This document shows, piece by piece, positions 1 to 12,800 of a DNA stretch of 64,000 nt. The notes below the pieces were generated by a model, which was not told the DNA's origin, did no database searches, and was given only the letters and a program-made list of their open reading frames with translations. Position 1 is the stretch's first letter. Every line of letters begins with the position of its first letter. The stretch spans positions 56,129,159-56,193,158 of the forward strand of contig CM049313.1 of NCBI GenBank assembly GCA_026874595.1, read 5' to 3'. The translations under genes were made by a program, and so were the position numbers. The DNA is from Sipunculus nudus. Taxonomy: Eukaryota; Annelida; Sipuncula; Golfingiida; Sipunculidae.

Positions 1-84
1 TGAGCATGACCTTTTTGTTGCATCAGCAGTATTAACAATAATTCATCAATGAATATACCTCGCTAAAACCCTTATCAGAGACCC

Positions 85-1789
85 ATTTGTGTATTAGCTA
101 TTAGATCACTCATTAATAAAGTAAATATCAATAAGTGAAGCCCCCTTTTATGTGAATCATTTGTGTATAAGCTATTAGATCACTCATTAATAAAGCAAAT
201 ATCAATAAGTAAAGGCCCCTTTTATGTGAATCATTTGTGAATTAGCTATTACATCACTCATTAATAAAGTAAATATCAATAAGTAAAGCCTTCTTTTATG
301 TCAACCATTTGTGAATTAGCTATTAGATCACTCATTAATAAAGTAAATATCAATAGGTTAAGCCCCCTTTTATGTGAATCATTTGTGTATAAGCTAATTG
401 ATCACTCATTCATAAAGTAAATATCAATAAGTAAAGCCCCCTTTTATGTGAATCATTTGTGAATTAGCTATTAGATCACTCATTAATAAAGTAAATATTA
501 ATAAGTAAAGCCCCCTTTTATGTGAATCATTTGTGAAATAGCTATTAGATCACTCATTAATATAGTAAATATCAATAAATAAAGCCCCTTTTATGTGAAT
601 CATTTGTGTATAAACTATTAGATCACTCATTAATAAAGTAAATATCAATATGTGAAGCCCCCTTTTATGTGAATCATTTGTGTATAAGTTATAAGATGAC
701 TCATTAATAAAGTAAATATCAATAAGTAAAGCCCCCTTTTATGTGAATCATTTGTGAATTAGCTATTAGATCACTCATTAATAAAGTAAATATCAATAAG
801 TAAAGCCCCCTTTTAAGTGAATCATTTGTGAAATAGCTATTAGATCACTCATTAATATGGTAAATATCAATAAATAAAGCCTCTTTTATGTGAATCATTT
901 GTGTATAAGCTATTAGATCACTCATTAATAAAGTAAATATCAATATGTGAAGCCCCCTTTTATGTGAATCATTTGTGTATAAGTTATTAATCACTCATTA
1001 ATAAAGTAAATATCAATAAGTAAAGCTCCCTTTTATGTGAATCATTTGTGAATTAGCTATTAGATCACTCATTAATAAAGTAAATATCAATAAGTAAAGC
1101 CCCCTTTTAAGTGAATCATTTGTGAAATAGCTATTAGATCACTCATTAATATAGTAAATATCAATAAATAAAGCCTCTTTTATGTGAATCATTTGTGTAT
1201 AAGCTATTAGATCACTCATTAATAAAGTAAATATCAATATGTGAAGCCCCCTTTTATGTGAATCATTTGTGTATAAGTTATTAGATCACTCATTAATAAA
1301 GTAAATATCAATAAGTAAAGCCCCCTTTTATGTGAATCATTTGTGTATAAGCTATTAGATCACACATTAATAAAGTAAATATCAATAAGTAAAGCCCCCT
1401 TTTATGGGAATCATTTGTGTATAAGCTATTAGATCACTCATTAATAAAGTATATATCAATAAGTAAAGCCCCCTTTTATGTGAATCATTTGTGTATTAGC
1501 TATTAAATCACTCATTCATAAAGTAAATATCAATAAGTAAAGCCCCCTTTTTTGTGAATCATTTGTGTATTAGCTATTAGATCACTCATTAATAAAGTAA
1601 ATATCACTAAGTAAAGCCCCCTTTTATGTGAATCATTTGTGTATAAGCTATTAGATCACTCATTAATAAAGTAAATATCAATAAGTAAAGCCCCATTTTA
1701 TGTGAATCATTTGTGTATTAGCTATTAGATCACCCAATAATAAAGTAAATATCAATAAGTAAAGCCTCCTTTTATGTCAATCATTTGAT
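85..1789. repeat. 74-bp satellite array with four-unit higher-order period
   Basis: About 23 head-to-tail copies of a 74-bp AT-rich unit, each with the landmarks ATCATTTGTG, GCTATTAGATCACTCATTAA and AAAGCCCCCTTTTA. A diagnostic variant with GTGAAATAGC recurs at about 535, 830 and 1124, that is every 294-295 bp or four units. The units after it also recur in the same order (one with AATATGTGAAGC, one with GTATAAGTTAT). The array therefore evolved partly by amplification of a four-unit block. Both edges lie inside the window. It has no spacer structure and no coding sense. Confidence 0.95.
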
Positions 1790-2039
1790 GTCTCCTGCTT
1801 TTGTGTGGCAAACACAGAGATACCTTCAAATGCCCACAGTTTTCCTTTTTGTTGAATGTCGAAGCAGGAAGCCGAATTGTCGTCAGTACTGCACAAGTTG
1901 TATTAAATAAAACGTTGATTAAAAATTAGTTAACATAAATAATATTATTCTTGTCATTCCGATATAGTTTGTGTATTTTAAATAAGCCATGAGTCCTTTT
2001 TTCCTGGCGCACCCTCATTAATATATTGTTTATATTATC
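1790..2039. other. Spacer between two tandem arrays, no gene seen
   Basis: Short unique AT-rich stretch between the 74-bp and 33-bp arrays. No open frame of note, no RNA gene and no recognisable repeat. Confidence 0.6.
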
Positions 2040-2575
2040 CACCCACCTGCATCAATATTTGTTTATACTATATGCCCACCTGCATCAATATTTGTCTATA
2101 CTATCTGCCCACCTGCATTAATATTTGTTTATACTTTCTGCCCACTTGCATCAATATTTGTCTATACTATATGCCCACCTACATCTATACTGGTTTATAC
2201 TATCTGCCTACCTACATCAATATTTGTCTATACTATCTGAAACAATATTTGTTTAAAATATCTGCCCACCTGCATCGATATTTGTTTATACTATCTGCCT
2301 ACCTGCATCAATATTTGTTTATACTGTCTGCCCACTTGCATCGTGATTGGTTTATACTATCTGCCCACCTGCATCAATATTTGTTTATACTATCTGCCCA
2401 CCTGCATAAATATTTGTTTTACTCTCAGCAAATCTGCATCAATATTTGTTTGTGCTATCTGCCTACCTGCATCAATATCTTTTGTGCTATCTGCCCACCT
2501 GCATCAATATTTGTTTATACTACCTGCTCACCTGCATCAAGATTTTGACAGAACTATAAGCCCGCCAGCATCGAT
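2040..2575. repeat. 33-bp minisatellite that reads through as an 11-residue repeat
   Basis: About 16 degenerate copies of a 33-bp unit containing CTGCCCACCTGCATCAATAT and TTGTTTATAC. Because 33 is divisible by three, several frames stay open and give a false protein of repeated LPTCINICLYY-like units with no signal peptide, no splice context and no codon bias. I treat it as non-coding. Single-base indels at about 2240 and 2420 shift the frame, as expected for neutral repeats. Confidence 0.9.
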
Positions 2576-2609
2576 ATTTTGCCTAGAACTATTAATAGAA
2601 TCTTTATAA

Positions 2610-3627
2610 CATCGGCCCACGGGGTCAGTTACTGTTTTCCAAATAGCCAAGTTCACATTTAGAGGAAAGATATGTAGTCATGGTGTGGCGTTTCTTCACA
2701 TTCAACAAAGAAACCGTTTTGGAATATCTTGCGTTTGCGTTTTTCATTGTTTATAACTAGGTACAAAACCCGCATGAGAATGTATCTGATCTGTAAACTG
2801 GAGGTTATGTGTAGACAAACATTTTTGTTAGTTTAGCATCGAATTAAATCGAGTCATTCCCATAAAGCTGGTTATATATAATTAAGGTCCCGCTTGAAAA
2901 GTCCTTCCGTCACAACTTCCGTCATAGGGATTATTGTTGGCGCCAGCCCTATGGAATTACGCACCCACGGGAAATCTAGCATGGCGGCATGAAGACATTT
3001 TCTTTCTAACGTAGCATTTCAAAGAGAATATATTCGACCTTTCTCAAATTCATAACGTGGACTGGTGCCTACAAGGGCTCGAGCCCTATCGAATTACAGA
3101 CCTGCCTAACATCCAATGTGGTTAATTAAACTTGGGCTAAATGTATGAATGATAACTATAAAGTCTTGACAAGATTTAAGTAAACAGTGTAATATTTATT
3201 CATTTGCCTTATAATTTGTTCCACAATGTAAACTTTAATGAAGGAATTGACTAGAATGAAACATAAAACGAACCTGGCACACTCTTTCAGATGATATCTT
3301 AGAACATCTTTTGTAACATGAATGTCAATGCTTTAACTGAGAGCCAAGGTCATTGATAAAATGTGCTGATTGGGTTTAAACGTTATAAAAAAATCTTTAA
3401 AAAATACCAGAGTTATATTGACCATAAATGAAAGGTGCCATTTCACCTGACAAAAAGACATAGAGATATTAAAAACTACGAAATGTTGTCATCTCAGATT
3501 ACTTAAGACTGTCATTCATTTAAGTGCCATACTTTAATGTTTAAGTTCGCGTGACACTTGTGGTGGATTTAAATAAAGTGTATGTAAATGTCCTATATGA
3601 TATGAAATGTTATCTTTTCCTTCTGAG
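2610..3627. other. Intergenic, no gene recognised
   Basis: Unique-looking AT-rich DNA. A short motif resembling GCCCTATNGAATTAC occurs twice (near 2945-2965 and 3080-3097), which suggests a small old duplication. No ORF with coding character, no RNA gene and no transposon terminus could be supported. Confidence 0.5.
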
Positions 3628-3771
3628 TACAGTAAAACCTCGTAATTACGACCACCAATGGGAATTCGATAAAGTGGTCGTCCAAGTGAGGCTTATATGA
3701 AGAAACGGGACCGTGAACAAGTGTTCGTTATTTTGCAAAACCGAATGGCCCTTAGGCGAGGATTTACTGTA
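3628..3771. mobile_element. MITE with 15-bp TIR and TA target duplication
   Basis: Starts TACAGTAAAACCTCG and ends CGAGGATTTACTGTA, inverted copies of each other with one mismatch, including the TA that flanks each end. About 144 bp and non-coding. The interior has AATTACGACCACC and GTGGTCGTCC motifs shared with the MITE at 14,736-14,916. TA target plus a CAGT-start terminus is typical of Tc1/mariner/pogo-type MITEs. The family assignment is inference; the TIR is directly visible. Confidence 0.8.
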
Positions 3772-6430
3772 TATATACACCAGTTTCGCTGTCATAAATA
3801 ATTCCGAAGGTGCAGCTGCGCCTTGAGTGAATTTAAAGGCTTATGCTGCGCATGATAAAAGCACATGTTCTGTTACCGCCCCGTTTGCAATTGCCATTAA
3901 TTACAATATTTAAAATGACTGTTGTTCCCCGTCGACTTGGTAAGACGAGTTGGGCCTATGATGGCGCTGAAAACCAGTCAACAAAGAAGGAATTTACTCA
4001 ATTTCAATTTGTTCTCTCGACTGTGGTCCCCGACATTGATCCTTCATCCCCTACTCCTGGAACAAGTTTTTAAGACACCAATGTAATTAGTCGTCAGCTC
4101 CCTCAATAATGCAGTCTGACATTTTTATTACGACTTTCGGCTGTTATATTCTATTAACCGGGTTCATCACGCTTTCAGAAGAAAAGTATCTGGGTGATCA
4201 GGAAATTATTCTACACTTGTAAGGATTGCATCCAGCAATGAAATTAGGAACCAGATAATTTGTTAGTCAAATATTTTTATTAATCAACACAAAGCTTTAA
4301 TTAAGCTTGGGGTAGTTGTATCTTAGATGTATCTCACAGAAAGCAGCTAAGTCACTGTAATTGACTCGTTGTGTACGGTGTAAAAATCTGATCGATGGGC
4401 AGCTTAGAACACTGTCAGAGACAAAAATCTATCAAATCTGTCAGGTCCTCTACCGCCGGGGATAGTCTAGAGAGAAGTAATGACAAAAGTAGAATTCGAT
4501 TTTCAGCATTAATCATGTTGTTATTGGTAACACAAAGAAGCGGTACCATTTCGGTTTTAAAAGTTGCGTTCAATCAATAAACTGTCACATTTATTATCTT
4601 AATAAAACTGTCGCTTAAGGTTGTCCTGTCGTCCTTGGGATTGACAAGCTTTGGTTTAACGAGGTTGCGTCTGGGTCCGTTTACAACCTTATATGGCCCA
4701 TCAGTTTGTTATGTAAAAGCTGCAATATCGTCCTTGGGCCCTGACAAGTTCTGCCATAATGAAGTTCGGACTAATGAGTCGTTGGTTCTTGCCGTTTTAT
4801 TTGGATGTCCATTAGCGACTGAAGTATGAGAGGGTATGTGGTAGTTGAACCTTCAGCTCATCGTACTGTCAAGCAATATGTCAAGCCAATGTTAATTCAA
4901 CTGATATATACAAATTATCTGCCCTCCGAAATAGTGTGCTGTGCTTGACTTGGTTTTCACATTTTGAAAGCATTTTGGATCATACACAACAAATTGATCG
5001 ACTCTTACCTGTTCATGCTCTGGTAAAAAAATATACCTCTGTCAGAAGGTATTATATTTTGTCTTGGTTGGTTGGTTAGTCTGTTCGCAGCTTTACTCAT
5101 TGTGTTATGGACGGACTATTTTGTATAACGCTTGGGCAACATCGAAGTAACGAGGTAGTCAGAGGAGGTAATCTTGATAACAATATAATGTTTTTTCCCT
5201 TAAAATATTTCAATGAGGCCAGGTAGAGTGTTTGCTTATCTCCCCGATGGCTTGACCATTTTCAACCACCGGCGTTATTTGCCACAGTTGATCGGCTGAC
5301 AGAACTGATCTAAAATGCAAGCGAGCGAGTTCTGAACAGTCTGGATTCATTTTCCAGGCGCAGGAAGGAATAGGTGCTTCACAGAATAAGTATTATTTTG
5401 TAAGCATGCGCATGAATGTAAGCAGGTGTTTCCTTGAAATGTAACAAATTTGGATTTTGAAGTTTCAAGTAGTCCCATCCTCACAATGCCCAACTGGAAG
5501 AGATTCTTTTTTTTAAATAAATGACCTCTGATGGAAGGCACGTGAGACCAGTGGGTGATAATAATAGCATTTGTCCCTATTTAATGGAACGTCCTAGAAT
5601 TTCGGTACGTCCTGTTTTTCAAAAACATGCTGACTTTTTAACATGTCCTGAAGTTGACGTCCTGAAAAATTCCCTGCTTATTTTTTGCCCTGATGTAGCA
5701 CACATCAAAGTTAGATTAGGATACTGTCAAATTCTCCGATTGTTTCCTGTTTTCGAATAAGGCTTTATACTGGCTGAAGTTTAAGATGAAGTACAATATG
5801 TTTTTATTGATATATGGGTATTCATATTCATATTAATTTTGCAACAAACCTACAATGATATCAGAGCTAATTGGAACAGAGGCCTTTATCACACTAAAAC
5901 GAAATCCTGTCATGCTGTATGTATCATGAGGACAAAACAGGTATTGGAACTAAATTGTTTTCCCTGAGGCTGTACACCATTTTTTTTGTAATTTAAACAC
6001 CCTATTTCGTTAGACCGGATTATATGAAAATGTGTGTTGTATCGTAGCTGCATGATATCGACCTGAACAGGTGCCTAATATTGTAACTAGTTTCGCCAGG
6101 TTAGTGCACCGTGATTACCAGCTTCAGGTGCGGTTATTGAGCAGTGGTCCTGCTTTCTTCTCCGGCTCTCTGGATTAAGTTTTTCAAACAATGTAACTGT
6201 TAATGAAGTCTCGACTATGTTCTGAATAAAGGGCATTTCGTCCGGTATGTACATTAGAATTGCTGTGGCCTTTATGTAAAGGCAAATTAATGAAGAGCTG
6301 GAAGGACCTCATAGTTATCAACATTTCGGAGGAACTCATAAGGGAATCCTAGTGAAGAATATCTTTTTCTGTGGACTTCTCTGAGGTTACATCACTAAAT
6401 ACAAATAGCATAGTACTCGCCATGGCAACT
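3772..6430. other. Intergenic, no convincing gene
   Basis: AT-rich sequence with only short open frames (for example 3843-4073, 4395-4580, 5521-5760), none with a recognisable domain, signal peptide or clear splice context. It contains one copy of a dispersed repeat (5416-5525). I see no RNA gene. Confidence 0.5.
5416..5525. repeat. Dispersed repeat, copy 1 (copy 2 at 20,158-20,256)
   Basis: Shares a colinear run of similar words with 20,158-20,256: TTTCCTTGAA-TGT-ACA, TTTGGA(T)TTT-GAAGTTT, TCCCA and CAACTGGAAGAG, the last becoming TAACTGGAAGAG in copy 2. The two copies are clearly diverged but in the same order and orientation. The family is not recognised. It overlaps no supported gene. 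Confidence 0.5.
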
Positions 6431-6434
6431 TACG

Positions 6435-6560
6435 TGCTGTGCTAGCCAACTAGGTAACATGACCGCCTCACTATGACATCAAAGCAGGTTACATGACCGC
6501 CTGACCTTGGCAACCACCGAGGTGCAATGACCACCTTAATATGACAACCATCCGTAAGAC
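6435..6560. repeat. Short degenerate tandem repeat, about 34 bp
   Basis: Three to four imperfect copies of a unit with TNACATGACCGCCTNACTATGNCA followed by CAACCA/CATCAA. The neighbouring 6420-6450 sequence looks like a more diverged copy. No coding sense. Confidence 0.6.
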
Positions 6561-8690
6561 GAACAAACGGGTATCCCTAACCTGTTTGTTCTAGAGCCTG
6601 CTGGAAGTGAAAATTCATGCGAAACGCTGAAAAAGATACGAGTACTTGAAAAATCAATAACGGAGTAGAAACGCAGAGGTTACCGGGAGTTACCGTTGTT
6701 TTTTACTCTCATTTGGTATTTGACAGCGGTGTTGCTGGCCGCGGAGGTTTTATTGACTAACCCCACGCCAGCCAGCTATGCGGAGAGTTTGCATAAAAAA
6801 AGGTAGTAGTCGGCGGAGGAGGGTTAATAGTGAATAATGGATACTTCCGGAATAAGAAGTACCGGACTTACCAGAAAAGTGCGTTTACATTAACTCATTT
6901 AGTAGGCGCAACAATAAAACACTTCCCAAGTATTCTCTATCTTTTACAATTATTCTGTCAGTGTACTTTTTCCCCAGCGATTCAATAAAGGTTCCACTGC
7001 GACAAATAGTAATATACTGCAATATATTATTTATTTAATGTTGGGTAAACTTATTGAGCTTTTGTGTAAAAAAAACTCCGCCTTTAAAACTTTTTCTAGA
7101 AATGAGCTTGTATATTCTCCATGGGAACACATCTTTTGTAGACTTTCGCAAACACAAATGCTATCTATTGATTCTGAAGTTCTAAAGATTGCACCCTCAG
7201 ATAATACATTTTAGTTTAATCCGTTCCTATGCTCGCTTATTTTGCTCCTAGATTTGGACAATTTGATTGAATTCTTCAGGCTTATTCTCTTAAGAGTAAA
7301 GGCTTGAACCTGGACTAATTTTCTTTATATTTCTTTATTACATCGCGGTTAATCCATTACAACTTGATTTGTTGTGTTCTTATATACTTTATTTCGCAGT
7401 TTTTTCTTTTTCGAACATACTTCAACTGCATGTTATGATACTGAAGTTCCTGAAATACTTGTTTTAACGATTATGTTCATGTGATTAAATATTTAAATAG
7501 TTCATATATCGGGTGTAAATATATTTTGAGATAGCCCGGTAGAACGTCTATTCGATCAAGATGAAGGTATCCGTACGATAAAAAATATGTTATTGTTAAG
7601 TCTTCTGGATTTCAAATTTTATATGCATGGATAATCAGAACATCATAACCAATATACATCCTGATTTCAAATGAAATGCTAACAATCGTTCTAATAAAGA
7701 TATTAAGCCGCCGCTACAAACATTCTCTGTAATATGTAGATGATCTAAGAAATGTCGGTAACTCTGAAAAGTGAAACATCATAATTTCGAGACGGCTCTA
7801 CTGAAGCGCTGTCAATAAGAAAGAATGCCAACTTGTGAACTCTTACAAATAAAAAGCCCCTCCCGGACCAACCCGACCAAAGTTTGGCGGACATGTACAT
7901 TAAAAGAAAAAAATATGATTATTTCTCTATATGACTATAGTTGGCTAAAAATGATATATCACAAAAGAAAAGTATAACATAATTCAGATTACCACTATAC
8001 TTGAAACTGTATTTTACATAAGATAAGTAATGTTTCATTAGTCGAAGTGACTAATGCCATCAGCAGGAAATGAGAGACTCAACATCGGCTATAGTTGCCA
8101 TTTTGATTCTTGTTTCATGCATGGCAGGTCAGCTTAACTTCTCATCAGTATCAATCCACTGGACAGTTTCCAGTTTGATAACCATTATGGTCTATTAATT
8201 CTCTCACGGGAAGCCCTAGGAACCTAATAGGTACTCCATAAATACATGAAATGGAGAGCGCGGCTCGGTATGTTCTTGTAATGAAGCGTAAACAGAGTGA
8301 CATCAACTCGTGCAGGGTATCCAGGTGCGAGAACTTACCATAAACTACTCATATCCTACCTTTTAATGGTGTTTCATTTACTGCGGATCAAAGCTCTTCT
8401 CGTCGCTTTGCATATTAATTAGTCTCTATAGGGCGGTTCGTCGCTATTACATTGCGGAAACAACTATTCTCCCGGAAATGTAATGATGAATTGTTTATTA
8501 TTTAACTATCGACGATACCATTTGCTTGAAAGTGAAAAGATGGTTCCTTCATTATTAATAAATATGCTGCAATATTTTCTGTGTTGTTTCCAGTAAACCC
8601 CGAAAACCAGCACCCTCCTGACAAGATCGTCGAGTCAGACGTTCAATTACATGTTCGATTGAGGCTGAATATCTTTGTCTTCATGATGGG
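6561..8690. other. Intergenic, nothing recognised
   Basis: AT-rich unique-looking sequence. No ORF over about 60 codons, no recognisable transposon end, no tRNA-like B box and no tandem structure. Confidence 0.5.
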
Positions 8691-8697
8691 GCTGTTG

Positions 8698-8985
8698 TGT
8701 AACTAGAATGGTCGTCTTGGGGTTTTTACGGAATGGCCGTCAAAAAGGGTTATCATGTTACCGGGATAGTCGTCATAACGGGTTGATCTTTTTTATGGAT
8801 TGGCTTTCAAAGCGTAGTGGCCGTTTTACCGGGATGGTCTTCATGGCGGAATGGATGTATGATCTGGATTAGATGTTCGTCATAAAGAATTATCGGGATG
8901 ATCATCATGGCAAAGTTTTCATTTTACCATGATGGTTGTCGTTGCGGTGTTGGCCGTGTTACCAATATGATTTATTGTACCAATT
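8698..8985. repeat. Degenerate 30-40 bp tandem repeat
   Basis: Repeated phrases GGGATGGTCGTCAT, GGCCGT and TTTTACCGGGAT recur every 30-40 bp between 8,708 and 8,970 (GTCGTC near 8711, 8769 and 8938; TACCGGGAT near 8758 and 8835). The copies are strongly diverged and non-coding. Confidence 0.55.
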
Positions 8986-9860
8986 ATATGGAAACCACAT
9001 GTAAAGTTTACGCTCGGTGCTTTAGTAGTACATTATAGTATAGTAAAGTATAGTGGTTATTTCAAATCAATCAAATCAAATGAAGCAATTTAATATTTTA
9101 AAAAAGGTTTCTGTATGTTGTATATTTTCCTATGAGACAGAAAAGTTTACTTGCAAGGCGATGGATATCTTCGTGCATACACGCGCACCGTTGGCCTTCA
9201 AGAGTCCTCCATCCCTACTCTCTAACCCACCCCCTCGAAAGGAAGGGCGACATTCGGGTTTTGCATTCGGATTCCTGTGAACGTCTGTTGAAACCTAATG
9301 AAACTTTTCATCGTTTTCTTTGACGGTTTCGAACATTTTAAAATACTTTGCGAAAGATTATAAGATATTGCATTTATTAAAAACAAATATTGATTCAGAT
9401 AAGAATGTTTTCCTATACTGATGTTGAAATATTTTGTTTGAAAAACAAATAAAATCATCGATTATACATTTGACGTAATGTCCATGTGTGTTCTGTGCTG
9501 TTTAAGTCGTCAGAAATGTATATGGAGAAAACGAAAACTAATATTGATCGTTCGTTCCTGCTTCATCATGTTGTGTGCCGTATTTCTTTGATAAGAGGCC
9601 CGGGCGTTTATTTTTTTCCAACCCTGCTTTGACCCGGCGTCTAAACAAGGCCGGCTTCTATTTAAGGCCGGCGTTTATTAAAAAATTCATTATGGGTCTC
9701 CTCAGACAAACTAAAAAATAGAACACGCCGAAGAAATAAACCCGCCGGTCACTACTTAAGGACACAATTGAAAACATTGCCGATACACGAATTATGTTTA
9801 TGACATTTCCTTAGATGCGATAGGGATATGGGACACGCGCAATCTCCACAATCACGTTTA
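8986..9860. other. Intergenic with a small GC-rich repeat-like patch
   Basis: Short overlapping frames at 9053-9458 on both strands have no domain. Near 9,595-9,690 the words CCCGGGCGTTTATT, CCCGGCGTCTAAAC and GGCCGGCGTTTATT form a degenerate repeat around a GGCGTTTA core. No gene supported. Confidence 0.5.
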
Positions 9861-12800
9861 GGTCATGGGCTGGTGGTGGTCATAGTACACCCCCTTGTGA
9901 TTTAATTTAATGGGTTTTTTCATGAAGCCCTAGGCCTAACAAGTCAGAAAATTGATGTTGTCAGCAAAAAAACTTGGATGGAAGATAACCCCCATGCACT
10001 TTTAACCACCCCTACTCTTACAGCTTGAGGCAGATAATAAGGGGTATGGTAAATTCGAGAAGCCCTTAACCACTAAAAATGTTTGCCTTGTCAAGATCGA
10101 AAAGTTCATGCAAATGATATGCAAATTTATAATGTGAAAAGGTCACAGAGGTCAAAAGGTCACAAACTTTAACCTTTCCCTATAATTTCTCGCATTATCA
10201 GGGTTTATTTATCGCCAAGACCATATAAAGGTTTTTTCATTGAAAACTAATTAAAATGAAGGTTTACATGTGCTTTTTAATACCTAGAGTCAAAACTTTG
10301 AAAAGAAGAAGTGATTACCCCCAGATATTTCTGCACTTTTACATACTTTTAGTATTGCAGAATGTGTCGAATAAGAGTTAGGCAAAGTCCAACAAGTGGT
10401 ACTTTGAAATCTTTAATTGAATCTTTGCAAATTACCACAGAAGATGTTATTTGAGTTCTCCTATAATATAAAACATCAAATTATGTGAATATTTTCATTG
10501 AAGAGTTTATTAAAGTCAAAAGTAAACAAAGGTTGACCTAAGCAACACCATAGCTGTTTGTTACACATGGTCGTTATGAAGCGTGCCACGAAATTTAAAT
10601 ATTGAAACAAATTAATATTACTTTCTATCTCTCAATTAAGTGAATTAACACATTTCCAGTGAACATTCATCCTTATTTTACCAGGTGTATCTTATTTCAT
10701 GACAGTTATATACGTTCTCAGATACTTGTCACTGGTAACATTGATCCCTGTTAACAGCAAAACCTTATTTTAATTTGACTAGAAACAGCCAATGTATTAT
10801 TCTTTTTGCATAAATACGCTTATATCACATATATCCATTTCAGTCACTAGTATACAATATATTTTATTATAATTCATATAATAATTAATAATTAATTCTC
10901 TAATTAATTACATATAATGAATATCATATATCACCTCGATATATTACTGAGGTCGTCATAGTATAATAATTGTGATAATTGATTATAAATGACAATTTAA
11001 CAAATGAATCGATCTGTATATATTTTATACTTATCCTTTAATGTCCTGCTTCCGTGCATTTTGTCGTTCTTTGGCAGTTTAGTTTATTTTATATATGGAT
11101 TCTAACTGGTACACCTGTTTCTCATTTTGACTCTGATCCAATGATTGTCTCTCCTGCGGTACATTTTACTTTCTGATTGGGTAAATGTCTATCTGTCTGA
11201 CTAAATGCCTGACTGACAGGCAGTTTGTCTAATTAGTATTCCAGCAACTGCATAGTCCATAAAAATACAGAACCACTGCCATTCGGGTTGTCAGTCTGTC
11301 AGATTATCACAGATAGTAAATACAACAGTCAGCTATATCTCTGGGAGGATATTTGCCTGATAGTCAGATTAATGACTGTATAGCTCTAGGGGCGTTCAGT
11401 CTGTTTGATTAATTAGCTAACATTCTGCTAGTCCAGGAGCCTGATTGTCTTTCTACCAATGTATATCTGGTCGACAGGTGGTCAGTTATTTTCTGACTTC
11501 CAGACTGGTAATCCACAGATGGCGTCATCAATCTATCAGGTATGTATCCTCCCAGAAAACTAACTTACTAATCTGGCAAAGTGGCCTTCAGGGAACTCAG
11601 TCAGAAAGCCTGTCAAGTAGACAACAGACCAGATAAATAATAAATATGTCAAACAGGCTGGCTGTTAGAGAGCTGGTCAGTCAGAAAGACGATAGCCGAT
11701 GAACAGCTAGAGTCATAGCCAGGTGGTGGGAATGGTTTGCCCCCAGAGCTAGTCAGAATCAGATAAAACATTGCCTGACAAGTTTTGTGAAGGTCTATCT
11801 GTCTTATCTGACTACCTACTGACTATCTGTGGTAGCCTGACTGGCAACCTCACTGGCAGTGTTTCTGTATTTTTTATGGACTATGCAGTTGCTCGAATAC
11901 AAATTAGACAAACTGCCTGTCCAGTGAGTTAGACAGAGAGACATTTACTCAAACAGAAAGCAAGATGTACTGCAAGAGAGACAGTCATTTGATCAGAGAG
12001 TCAAAATAGGTTTCAGGTGTACTGCTTAGTGTACCGATAGTGAGCCAGTCTGTCAGGGAGTTTTTTCAGTCAAGAAGATGATAGGTAGACAGATAGTCAA
12101 ATATAACAGGCGAACGAATAGACTTACAGACAGTCATAAATAAAAAAGACTGCAGGTGTCCATAAATAAAATAGACCGCAAAAATGCACAGTGGCAGGCC
12201 AATAAAGGATGAATTATAAAAATGATAAAACGATCGCTTCATCAATGAAATTGCAATTTTTAATCAATTTTCACAATTATCATACTATGACGACATCAGT
12301 AATATATCCTGGAGAGAAATAAAATTAATAATATGTAACTATGTCTTCCGTCCCATGTGGGAGACATATAGTGTTTGGGTCTGTCGTTGTCTGTGTCATA
12401 TTTTGTGATCGTGATAACTTTTGAACTAATCAACAATTTTTCATGAAATTATAAATTTTAATTGTTTCTACCAAAATCTTGGAGGAGTTTGAAAACCGGT
12501 AACCTTGATCTCCATCATCAAGTTTAAATAGTCCTAAATAGATTGGTGAACCAAATAACTTTTGAAGTATTGCATATTCCTAAAAATTGAAACACATTGT
12601 TTAAATCAAGTTTTATTTAGCTCGAAAAACTGGTGACCTTGACCTGGATCTTCAAGGTTAAATTGGTCAGAAAACAAAGTATTTGTGAACATTATAACTT
12701 TGGACCCCGCATATATTTTATTGGAATTCGTCTTGTGAAATGTTTCTACCAAAATCTCGGACATGTTCGAAAACTGGGGACCTTCATCATTATGGTCAAA

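Noticed and set aside
85-1789. CRISPR-like array
   Set aside because: Units are contiguous 74-mers without unique spacers, and the DNA is eukaryotic in character.
2072-2609. 158- and 88-codon open frames over the 33-bp array
   Set aside because: They are the direct product of a tandem repeat with a period divisible by three; no start context, domain or codon bias.
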